From contig CAJKVX010000055.1 of the NCBI GenBank assembly GCA_905203455.1, forward strand, positions 1-5,854: a stretch of DNA of 5,854 nucleotides. Reading direction: 5' to 3'. Shown here one piece after another: positions 1-5,830 of this stretch. Position numbers and translations under genes: made by a program. How positions within the stretch are numbered: the stretch's first letter is position 1; every line of letters starts with the position of its first letter. The notes under the pieces were generated by a model that was not told where the DNA came from, searched no databases, and saw nothing but the letters and a program-made list of their open reading frames with translations. The stretch is from an uncultured Eubacteriales bacterium. Lineage in GTDB: Bacteria; Bacillota; Clostridia; Christensenellales; UBA1242.

Positions 1-126
1 ATACTTTCAGGAAATATCTTTTTATTTTAGTTTAATGTGGGAAATTATAGCAGATGATGTTGTTTTTTAGCAACAATGTTTGTTTTTGGCTAAATTAGAT
101 ATTTTTTTGATTTTGAGGGAATAATT
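1..126. other. Leader region upstream of the operon, no identifiable gene
   Basis: This AT-rich stretch holds no start codon with a convincing Shine-Dalgarno site other than the one serving the gene at 127. Short open frames enter from the left edge and stop at 30, 35 and 70. One of them may be the end of an upstream gene, but they are too short to identify. I found no -35/-10 pair with acceptable spacing, so the operon promoter is either weak, of an unfamiliar class, or left of the window. A 5-bp inverted repeat at 60-64/72-76, followed by T-rich DNA, is too weak to call a terminator. Confidence 0.5.
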
Positions 127-1068
127 ATGTCTTATAAAAACTCAGTTAAAATTTTCAGTTCAAATTTTTTACTGGTGTGGAAACAACTAGCCTACGGTTT
201 GGTTTGCAGTGGAGTGGTTGTTCTGCTTTCATACCTAATTGCAATGCCAACAATAAGGCTTCTTGATTCACAAAACTGGTTCTCGCAGGTTAGTGATTTA
301 TTTCAAGTGGTTTACACATCTCCAAGGGAACTGAATGCAACCTTTAAAGATATTATTATAAGTTTTGCAGACATTCTTTCAAACAATTTCAGTTCACACT
401 GGTTTAGTTATATTGGTTTTTGCCTCTCAGCAATTGTGTTGCCACTGTATTTAGTTGGGCTTTCAAGATATGTTTTGTGTTTCATTTTAAACTCAAAAAT
501 TTCAAGCCTTGCTAATGTTGGTTTCACAAACACTTTTATAACCAATTTCAAAAAAGCCTCAGTTTATTCACTTTTAAAAATGACAATTGACCTTGCTTTT
601 GGTGTTGTTGAAATTTTGTTGTTTGTTGCCTACTTGGCACTTGCAGACGGGGTGTTTTTAACGGTTATTCTTTTGATAACTTTTTTGGTTCTGGTGGTTT
701 TTTTAGAGTCACTAAAACTAACACTGCTTTCAAGTTTTGCTCCGCTTATGATTGAAGAAAACTATTCAGCAATAAAAGCCTTCAAACACAGTTTTAAGTT
801 TGGTGCCCTAAATTTTGGAAGAACTTTAAGCAATTCAATAATAGTTATTATTACAATCATGGCAATAAACATCTTTTTTGGGGTTTTCACAATTGGTGTT
901 GGGCTTTTTATAACAATTCCAGCGACCGCAGTTTTTATAAGCATTTTTATGGTTACAAATTATTACACAATGGAGGGCAAAAGATATTATCTTACAGATA
1001 GTCTAATTGTTGAGCCAAAAGTGTTAAGGGAAAAAGAAGCAGAAAATATTGACAAAAAAGGAAATTAG
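127..1068 (+). CDS. Multi-pass integral membrane protein of unknown function
   Basis: I do not recognise this 313-residue protein. It shows about six hydrophobic segments likely to span the membrane, near residues 20-40, 91-113, 145-170, 175-196, 234-256 and 257-278. A polar loop (about 41-90) separates the first two. The final 35 residues are charged and lysine/glutamate-rich, so probably cytoplasmic. There is no signal peptide distinct from the first membrane segment, and I see no catalytic motif or obvious transporter signature. The overall plan, with paired helices and short amphipathic stretches such as residues 210-235, loosely recalls the DUF975/GPDPase-membrane-domain type of small Bacillota membrane proteins, but that is only an impression. 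The start is well supported: GAGGGA at 115-120 lies six bases before the ATG. Its stop codon is one base before the RNase J start, so it heads the operon and is probably translationally coupled to RNase J. Confidence 0.85.
   Translation: MSYKNSVKIFSSNFLLVWKQLAYGLVCSGVVVLLSYLIAMPTIRLLDSQNWFSQVSDLFQVVYTSPRELNATFKDIIISFADILSNNFSSHWFSYIGFCLSAIVLPLYLVGLSRYVLCFILNSKISSLANVGFTNTFITNFKKASVYSLLKMTIDLAFGVVEILLFVAYLALADGVFLTVILLITFLVLVVFLESLKLTLLSSFAPLMIEENYSAIKAFKHSFKFGALNFGRTLSNSIIVIITIMAINIFFGVFTIGVGLFITIPATAVFISIFMVTNYYTMEGKRYYLTDSLIVEPKVLREKEAENIDKKGN
1059..1062 (+). promoter_or_regulatory. Ribosome binding site that fixes the RNase J start
   Basis: AGGA, within a longer run of A (AAAAAAGGAAA), lies seven bases before the ATG at 1070. 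An in-frame TTG at 1049 would give a protein seven residues longer, but it sits upstream of this site and has only A-rich coding sequence before it. The ATG at 1070 is therefore preferred. The site overlaps the last codons of the membrane protein gene, whose TAG (1066-1068) falls inside the spacer, an arrangement typical of coupled translation. Confidence 0.75.
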
Positions 1069-1069
1069 T

Positions 1070-2938
1070 ATGACAGAATTAACAAAAACACAAAATGTAA
1101 AGAAAAAAGTTTTTTCCACCGAAGTGAATGTTGAAAACAAAACTTATTATGAAGCAGGTGGGAACAAAAAACACAAATATAATTCAAAAAAAGAAAAACA
1201 AAACAACCAAATGAACACAATAAGTGAACTTAGTGATGCACCTGAAGTTGAGGTTAAAACCGAAAAATCTCAGGCAAAATTAAAAACAAAACACAATGCA
1301 CTAAAAGTTGTTTTTTTAGGCGGTGTTGGTGAAATTGGCAAAAACATGACAGCCCTTGAATATGGCGATGATATTATTATTATTGACTGTGGGCTTGCTT
1401 TCCCAGGGGAAGACATGCCGGGGGTTGACCTTGTTATTCCTGATTTTTCTTACATTAAAGAAAATGCAAAAAGAATTAAAGGTATTGTTATAACTCATGG
1501 TCATGAAGACCACATTGGTGCGTTGCCATATTTGTTTAAAGAGGTTAAGGTTCCAATTTATGGAAGCAAGTTAACCTTAACACTGCTTGAAAATAAATTG
1601 CAAGAGCATAAAATAACAGGCATTAAATGCAATGTGGTTAAACCACGAAATGTTGTTAGGCTTGGTGTTTTTCAAGTTGAATTTGTTAAAGTTAACCACT
1701 CAATTGCGGGAGCAATGGCTTTAAGCATCACAACTCCTGCTGGAATTGTTTTCCACACGGGCGACTTTAAAATTGACTTTGAACCAATTGATGGCGAAAT
1801 GATTGACTTGCCAAGAATAAGCGAAATTGGTGCTAAGGGCGTTTTGCTTCTTTTGTGTGAAAGCACAAATGTTGAAAGACCGGGTTACACTATGAGTGAA
1901 TCAAGCGTTGGGCAAAAACTTGAAAGAATTTTTATTGACAACTGCGAAAGAAGAATTTTTGTTGCAACCTTTTCAAGCAATATTTACAGGGTTGAGCAAA
2001 TTGTTAACCTTGCAATTAAATATAACCGTAAGGTTGCGGTTGTTGGAAGAAGCATGATAAACAACATTGATGCTGGCATGAGAATTGGCGAATTTAAGTT
2101 TGACAAAAATGTGTTTATTGATGTTGAAAAGGTTCCGCAAATGGAAGACAAAAATGTGCTTGTTTTAAGCACAGGAAGTCAGGGGGAGCCAACAAGTGCA
2201 CTTTCAAGGTTAGCAAACGGAGAGTTTCCTAAACTTGAAATTGGGGATAATGACACGGTTATCTTTTCATCAAACCCAATTCCAGGAAACGAGAACATGG
2301 TAAACAAAGTAATAAACAATCTTTACCGCAAAGGCGCAATTGTTATTCATGAAGATGTTCACACATCAGGGCATGCTTGCCAAGAAGAACTTAAAGTTAT
2401 GCACAGCCTTTTAAAACCGCAATATTTCATTCCTGTTCATGGTGAATACAGGCATTTAAAAGAACACAGCAACCTTGCCATTAGCCTTGGAATGGATAGG
2501 CATAACATTATTATTCCTGAAATTGGAATGGTTGTTGAAGTGGGCAAACGCGGAATGAGTGTTAAAGGTCAGGTTCAGGCTGGCGAAATGCTTGTTGATG
2601 GGCTTGGCATTGGTGATGTTGGAAGCGTTGTTTTAAGAGACAGAAAACTTTTAAGTGAAGATGGTTTGGTTATTGTAGTAATAGGGGTTAGCAATTTAAG
2701 TGGTGAACTTGTAAGCGAGCCTTATATGATAACAAGAGGGTTTGTTTACACTGCCGAAGCCGAAGTTTTGGTTGAAGAAGCAAAGGGTGTGTTGCTTGAT
2801 ACTCTTGCAACAATTGACATGAAGCAAGAAAGAGATTGGAACGACCTTAGAAACCAAATAAGAAAACCATTAAGAAATTTCTTCTATAAAAAGACAAAAA
2901 GGAACCCAATGATTCTTCCAATTATTTTCAGGGTTTAG
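1070..2938 (+). CDS. rnj: Ribonuclease J (metallo-beta-lactamase/beta-CASP RNase)
   Basis: RNase J is a zinc-dependent 5'-3' exoribonuclease and endonuclease of the cytoplasm, central to mRNA turnover and rRNA maturation in Bacillota. The protein has 622 residues. The catalytic core begins near residue 78 (LKVVFLGGVGEIG). It carries the metal-binding HGHEDH at 143-148, His210 in NHS, HTGD at 229-232, the GSQGEP and SSNPIPGNE beta-CASP motifs, HTSGHA with His435, and PVHGEYRH with His457. Spacings match those of Bacillus RNase J1 to within one or two residues. The C-terminal domain is complete and ends in a basic segment. About 70 residues at the N terminus, rich in Lys, Asn, Glu and Gln, are extra compared with the roughly 555-residue Bacillus enzymes and look disordered. 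One rnj copy is seen, so J1 versus J2 cannot be assigned. It lies one base after the membrane protein and two bases before the methyltransferase. Confidence 0.97.
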   Translation: MTELTKTQNVKKKVFSTEVNVENKTYYEAGGNKKHKYNSKKEKQNNQMNTISELSDAPEVEVKTEKSQAKLKTKHNALKVVFLGGVGEIGKNMTALEYGDDIIIIDCGLAFPGEDMPGVDLVIPDFSYIKENAKRIKGIVITHGHEDHIGALPYLFKEVKVPIYGSKLTLTLLENKLQEHKITGIKCNVVKPRNVVRLGVFQVEFVKVNHSIAGAMALSITTPAGIVFHTGDFKIDFEPIDGEMIDLPRISEIGAKGVLLLLCESTNVERPGYTMSESSVGQKLERIFIDNCERRIFVATFSSNIYRVEQIVNLAIKYNRKVAVVGRSMINNIDAGMRIGEFKFDKNVFIDVEKVPQMEDKNVLVLSTGSQGEPTSALSRLANGEFPKLEIGDNDTVIFSSNPIPGNENMVNKVINNLYRKGAIVIHEDVHTSGHACQEELKVMHSLLKPQYFIPVHGEYRHLKEHSNLAISLGMDRHNIIIPEIGMVVEVGKRGMSVKGQVQAGEMLVDGLGIGDVGSVVLRDRKLLSEDGLVIVVIGVSNLSGELVSEPYMITRGFVYTAEAEVLVEEAKGVLLDTLATIDMKQERDWNDLRNQIRKPLRNFFYKKTKRNPMILPIIFRV

Positions 2939-2940
2939 TT

Positions 2941-3522
2941 ATGAATTTAGAACAAATTGAAACCAAGGCGAAAAACAACAATGTTCCAGTTTTAAGAACA
3001 AAAAGCCAAGAAAGGCTGGTAGAACTTGTTAAAACCAAAAAACCTAAAACAATTCTTGAATTTGGCACTGCGGTGGGGGTTAGTGCAATTTTAATGCTTA
3101 ATGTAAGCAACGCAACAATTGACACAATTGAAATTGACCAAGAACGAGCACACCAAGCGGAAGAAAACCTTCAAAGTCTGAACCTTGCAAACAGGGCGAA
3201 TGTTTTGGTTGGGGACGCAATTGTTTTGTGTGAACAACTGCAACAGAGAAACAAAAAATATGACTTTGTTTTTCTTGACAGTGCCAAAGGGCAATATGTT
3301 AAATTGTTGCCATATATTTTAAATTTGCTTAACCCAGGTGGCGTTTTGGTTGCGGACAATGTTTTGTTTCGTGGTTATGTTTACGGAAATTGCCCTAAAA
3401 GGTTTAAAACAATTTCAAAACGACTTAAACAATTTATTGAAAACTGCAAAAGCGAAAAGCAATTAAAAGATGTTGAAGTAATAAACATTGAAGACGGATT
3501 GCTTGTTGCAACAAAGGTATAA
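2941..3522 (+). CDS. trmR: O-methyltransferase, probable tRNA 5-hydroxyuridine-34 methyltransferase
   Basis: This class I SAM-dependent methyltransferase of 193 residues belongs to the metal-dependent, catechol-O-methyltransferase-like family. The SAM-binding loop is LEFGTAVGVSA at 39-49, followed by the acidic strand ending IEID (63-66), GD at 91-92, the metal-ligand region FLDSAKGQY with Asp113, and VADN with Asp139-Asn140. The Asp113/Asp139/Asn140 arrangement is that of the divalent-metal site in this family. The N-terminal NNVPVL stretch resembles Bacillus YrrM/TrmR, which methylates 5-hydroxyuridine to 5-methoxyuridine at tRNA position 34. The U32 protein immediately downstream, proposed to make the hydroxyl group, is the same partnership as yrrM-yrrN-yrrO and is the main reason for the symbol. 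The protein is about 20 residues shorter at the N terminus than the Bacillus protein. No in-frame upstream start exists before a stop at 2887. AGGG at 2930-2933 is the ribosome binding site, inside the end of rnj. A different small-molecule O-methyltransferase role remains possible. Confidence 0.85.
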   Translation: MNLEQIETKAKNNNVPVLRTKSQERLVELVKTKKPKTILEFGTAVGVSAILMLNVSNATIDTIEIDQERAHQAEENLQSLNLANRANVLVGDAIVLCEQLQQRNKKYDFVFLDSAKGQYVKLLPYILNLLNPGGVLVADNVLFRGYVYGNCPKRFKTISKRLKQFIENCKSEKQLKDVEVINIEDGLLVATKV

Positions 3523-3524
3523 TT

Positions 3525-4751
3525 ATGAAAAAAATTGAACTTTTAGCCCCAGCGGGCGATATGGAAAAACTTAAAACTGCCTTGCACTTTGGTGCAGACG
3601 CAGTTTATTTCTCTGGCAAAAATTATAGCCTAAGGGCATTTTCAAATAACTTTGACAACGAAAGCATAATAGACGCAGTTAAACTTGTTCACAAACACAA
3701 AAAGAAAGCCTATGTAACACTAAATGTGTTTGCAAGAAATGATGATTTTTTGGGGCTTGAAGATTATTTAAAAATTTTGGTTAAAGCCAAAGTTGACGGC
3801 GTTATTGTCAGCGACCTTGGTTTGTTTATGTTCATAAAAGAAAAACAGCCAAGCCTTGCTTTGCATGTTTCAACTCAGGCGAACACAACAAATGAGTTCA
3901 GTGCAAATGCTTGGGCAAAACTTGGCGCAAAAAGAATAATTTTGGCAAGAGAGTTAAGTTTTAATGAAATTGCGCAAATAACAAAAAACCTTCCTAAAAA
4001 TGTTGAAACAGAGGTGTTTGTTCATGGTGCAATGTGCATAAGTTATAGTGGCAGGTGTTTGCTTTCAAATTATCTTGCAAACCGCGACAGTAATCATGGC
4101 GAATGTGTTCAGGCATGCAGGTGGCATTATTCTTTGGTTGAAGATGCCAGACCCGATGATAAACTTGAAATCATGGAAGATGAAAGGGGCGCATACATTT
4201 TAAACAGCAAAGATTTATGTTTGATTGACCATATTGATGAACTTGCAAAAGCAAATGTAAGCAGTTTTAAAATTGAAGGCAGAATGAAATCAGCCTATTA
4301 TGTTGCAACTGTTGTTAATGCTTATAAAAGAGCAATTGACCATATGTATGAGTGTGAAAAAAACCACCAAAAATATGTTACCCCTAAACACTTGCAGGAA
4401 GAATTGAAAAAGGCAAGCCACCGAAAATACACAACAGGTTTTACTTTTAATGATAACAGCATTACGCAAAATTATGAAAGTTCAAGCCAAGAGCAAGAAA
4501 GTGTTTTTAAAGCAGTGGTTTTAGATGTTAAGAAAAACAAAATTTTAGTTGAGCAAAGAAATAAGTTTTCAGTTTCTGATGAACTTGAAATTTTATCTCC
4601 AAAAACCTGTTTTAACAAAAAAATTAAAGTTATGAAAATTGAAGATGAGAAAGGCGAATTGCTTGACACAGCCAAACTTGTTCAACAAAAATTGTGGCTT
4701 ACAGTTGATAACACTTTTGACTTGTCAGCAGGTGACATTTTAAGAGCATAA
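3525..4751 (+). CDS. trhP: U32-family protein, probable prephenate-dependent tRNA uridine-34 hydroxylase
   Basis: Often annotated as a collagenase-like peptidase, this family includes TrhP (YegQ in E. coli, YrrN/YrrO in Bacillus), which hydroxylates U34 of tRNAs using prephenate-derived chemistry and an iron-sulfur cluster, and RlhA, which hydroxylates 23S rRNA. The 408-residue protein opens with the family's ELLAPAGDMEKLKTAL and GADAVYFSGK elements. It contains the U32 signature EVFVHGAMCISYSGRCLLS (residues 163-181). Four cysteines, Cys171, Cys178, Cys194 and Cys198, have the C-x6-C-x15-C-x3-C spacing of YegQ and are the probable 4Fe-4S ligands. SFKIEGRMKS follows near 247, and the C-terminal part from about 325 matches the U32 C-terminal beta-rich domain. 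Length fits YrrO/YegQ rather than the larger RlhA. The ribosome binding site AAAGG (3513-3517) lies in the last codons of the methyltransferase gene, and that pairing supports TrhP over RlhA. It is the last gene of the operon. Confidence 0.88.
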   Translation: MKKIELLAPAGDMEKLKTALHFGADAVYFSGKNYSLRAFSNNFDNESIIDAVKLVHKHKKKAYVTLNVFARNDDFLGLEDYLKILVKAKVDGVIVSDLGLFMFIKEKQPSLALHVSTQANTTNEFSANAWAKLGAKRIILARELSFNEIAQITKNLPKNVETEVFVHGAMCISYSGRCLLSNYLANRDSNHGECVQACRWHYSLVEDARPDDKLEIMEDERGAYILNSKDLCLIDHIDELAKANVSSFKIEGRMKSAYYVATVVNAYKRAIDHMYECEKNHQKYVTPKHLQEELKKASHRKYTTGFTFNDNSITQNYESSSQEQESVFKAVVLDVKKNKILVEQRNKFSVSDELEILSPKTCFNKKIKVMKIEDEKGELLDTAKLVQQKLWLTVDNTFDLSAGDILRA

Positions 4752-4908
4752 ACCCCACTAAATGTGCGTAAATAAAATCTGTTTGCAGCCTTTGTGGTTA
4801 TAACTTTTATAAGAAAACGCAAACATTGCCAACTGCAAAACAATTAAATGTGGCGTAGTTTAAACTGAATTTATTAAGTTTAAAACTAAATAATTGTATT
4901 TCATATTT
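4752..4908. other. Non-coding stretch with imperfect repeats, no gene seen
   Basis: Nothing here has a plausible coding frame with a ribosome binding site. It contains an imperfect direct repeat, TAAATGTGCGTA at 4759-4770 and TAAATGTGGCGTA at 4845-4857. It also has a 7-bp inverted repeat (TGTTTGC at 4780-4786, GCAAACA at 4819-4825) and a perfect 8-bp inverted repeat (TTTAAACT at 4859-4866, AGTTTAAA at 4877-4884). These may be regulator sites, 3' UTR structure or chance in AT-rich DNA. The trhP transcript would run through it to the hairpin at 4909. Confidence 0.5.
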
Positions 4909-4946
4909 AAAATTTGTCAAAAAATTGGCAAATTTTTTTATTGTTT
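4909..4946 (+). terminator. Rho-independent terminator of the rnj-trmR-trhP operon
   Basis: Bases 4909-4920 pair with 4925-4936 in a 12-bp stem with a single G-T wobble (4917/4928) and an AAAA loop. The stem merges into a T-rich tail (seven T at 4933-4939, then ATTGTTT). The tail lies on the plus-strand side, so it would stop transcripts leaving trhP. The stem is AT-rich apart from its centre, so efficiency may be moderate. Confidence 0.75.
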
Positions 4947-4975
4947 GAATATTCACTTATTTTTCGACATAAAGT
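4947..4975 (+). promoter_or_regulatory. SigE-type sporulation promoter of the sigma factor gene
   Basis: GAATATT at 4947-4953 matches the Bacillus subtilis SigE -35 consensus KMATATT at every position. CATAAAGT at 4968-4975 matches the -10 consensus CATACAAT at six of eight bases. The spacer is 14 bases, as expected for SigE. Transcription would start near 4980-4982, giving a leader of only about 11-13 bases that just includes the ribosome binding site. In Bacillus, sigK is transcribed by SigE polymerase with SpoIIID, so the context agrees. The match was found by eye in AT-rich DNA. The related SigK consensus fits less well. Confidence 0.6.
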
Positions 4976-4983
4976 TTAAGTGT

Positions 4984-4989
4984 GAGGTG
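4984..4989 (+). promoter_or_regulatory. Ribosome binding site that fixes the sigma factor start
   Basis: GAGGTG, continuing as GAGGTGAAT, lies directly before the ATG at 4993 and complements the 16S rRNA 3' end well. The same frame is open for 33 more codons upstream to an ATG-like start at 4894. That extension would run through the terminator hairpin and promoter and has no such site, so it is rejected. Confidence 0.85.
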
Positions 4990-4992
4990 AAT

Positions 4993-5745
4993 ATGATAAT
5001 TTCTTGGCTTATTAAACTATTTTCAAAAATCTTTTTTTTCACAGGTCTGGTTGGTTCAAAAAATGCTTTTGCCAAGCCCCTTAGTGGCAAAGAAGAAGAT
5101 GAACTTTTTGAAAAATTTCATAACGGAGACAAAAATGCAGAAGAATTGTTAATAAAACACAATTTAAGGCTTGTGGCTTATGTTGCAAAAAAATATAAAA
5201 ATTATAACGACCAAGAAGAACTTATTTCAGTTGGGTCAATTGGGCTTTTAAAGGCAGTTAAAACTTATCAAAAAACAAAGGGCAACAGTTTTTCAACCTA
5301 TGCCACAAGGTGTATTGAAAATGAAATTTTAATGCTTTTTAGAAATCAAAAGAAATATAACCAAGACATTTCTCTTGAAGAAAAAATAGGAACAGATAAA
5401 GAGGGCAATTCAATCAGCCTTTTAGACATTTTAAGCGAACAGGGTGAAGATAATGTAACAGAGGCAATTGAACAAAAAATTTTGCTTGAAAAGGTTATCC
5501 GTGTCATAAAAACAAAATTAGAACCTCGCGAAAAAGAAATTATTGCAAGAAGATATGGGCTTTTTGGCTTTCTTCCACAAACTCAAAAAGAGGTTGCGGC
5601 GGTGTATTCAATTTCAAGATCATATATTTCAAGAATTGAAAATATTGCACTTTTAAAAATTAAAACAGAAATTGAAAATAGCGAGCAACCCCAAACACAG
5701 CCCAAAACTCAATCTCAAGCCCAAACCCCAAATAAAGAAAAATAA
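4993..5745 (+). CDS. sigK: RNA polymerase sporulation sigma factor, SigK-like (pro-sigma-K)
   Basis: This sigma-70 family factor directs late mother-cell gene expression during spore formation. From the ATG at 4993 it has 250 residues. The hydrophobic first 20 or so residues precede NAFAKPLS (24-31), which aligns with NNAFPQPLS just after the cleaved pro-sequence of Bacillus pro-sigma-K. Processing by a SpoIVFB-type membrane protease near residues 19-20 is inferred. Region 2 spans about 49-118, including HNLRLVAYVAKKY and the promoter-recognition segment YATRCIENEILMLFR (103-117). DKEGNSISLLDIL (135-147) is typical of SigK/SigE. The region 4.2 helix-turn-helix is TQKEVAAVYSISRSYISRIE (197-216). 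Residues 231-250 form an unusual Gln/Pro/Thr tail. The gene is intact, with no skin-like insertion. It has its own SigE-type promoter after the upstream terminator. SigE is the main alternative identity; the pro-sequence type and NAF motif favour SigK. Confidence 0.85.
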   Translation: MIISWLIKLFSKIFFFTGLVGSKNAFAKPLSGKEEDELFEKFHNGDKNAEELLIKHNLRLVAYVAKKYKNYNDQEELISVGSIGLLKAVKTYQKTKGNSFSTYATRCIENEILMLFRNQKKYNQDISLEEKIGTDKEGNSISLLDILSEQGEDNVTEAIEQKILLEKVIRVIKTKLEPREKEIIARRYGLFGFLPQTQKEVAAVYSISRSYISRIENIALLKIKTEIENSEQPQTQPKTQSQAQTPNKEK

Positions 5746-5747
5746 AA

Positions 5748-5779
5748 ACTAATTTTATTTAATAATTCTTAAAATTAGT
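5748..5779. terminator. Possible terminator downstream of sigK, weak on the plus strand
   Basis: ACTAATTTTA (5748-5757) and TAAAATTAGT (5770-5779) form a perfect 10-bp inverted repeat with a 12-base loop, starting two bases after the sigK stop. On the plus strand no T-run follows. On the minus strand the stem is followed by a T-rich tract (complement of 5731-5747), so it could better stop transcripts arriving from the right. It may act in both directions, or only protect the sigK mRNA end. Confidence 0.4.
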
Positions 5780-5830
5780 CAAGATTAGGCAAATTATCTC
5801 AAATTTAATTTTTAAAGGTTAAAAATTATT

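Noticed and set aside
1..70. Possible C-terminal end of an upstream plus-strand gene stopping at 70
   Set aside because: Only 22 codons are visible, with no recognisable motif, and other frames are also open from the edge.
60..76. Small inverted repeat TTGTT/AACAA followed by T-rich DNA
   Set aside because: A 5-bp AT-rich stem with a 7-base loop is too weak for a terminator and likely by chance.
1049..1069. TTG start giving RNase J seven more residues
   Set aside because: The Shine-Dalgarno site at 1059-1062 lies downstream of the TTG and is correctly spaced for the ATG at 1070.
762..4675. Short minus-strand open frames of about 60-67 codons
   Set aside because: They lie opposite well-identified genes, lack ribosome binding sites and resemble no protein, so they are shadows of the real frames.
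4894..4992. In-frame 33-codon upstream extension of the sigma factor
   Set aside because: It lacks a ribosome binding site and runs through the hairpin terminator and promoter-like boxes, while GAGGTG sits right before the ATG at 4993.
127..5745. Absence of TGA stops (two TAG, three TAA), suggesting a reassigned TGA codon
   Set aside because: Five stops are too few, and every tryptophan in the genes is TGG with no in-frame TGA.
5779..5796. Resemblance of TCAAGATTAGGCAAATT to the terminator stem at 4917-4934
   Set aside because: It needs gaps, is very AT-rich and does not form a stem of its own, so chance similarity is likely.
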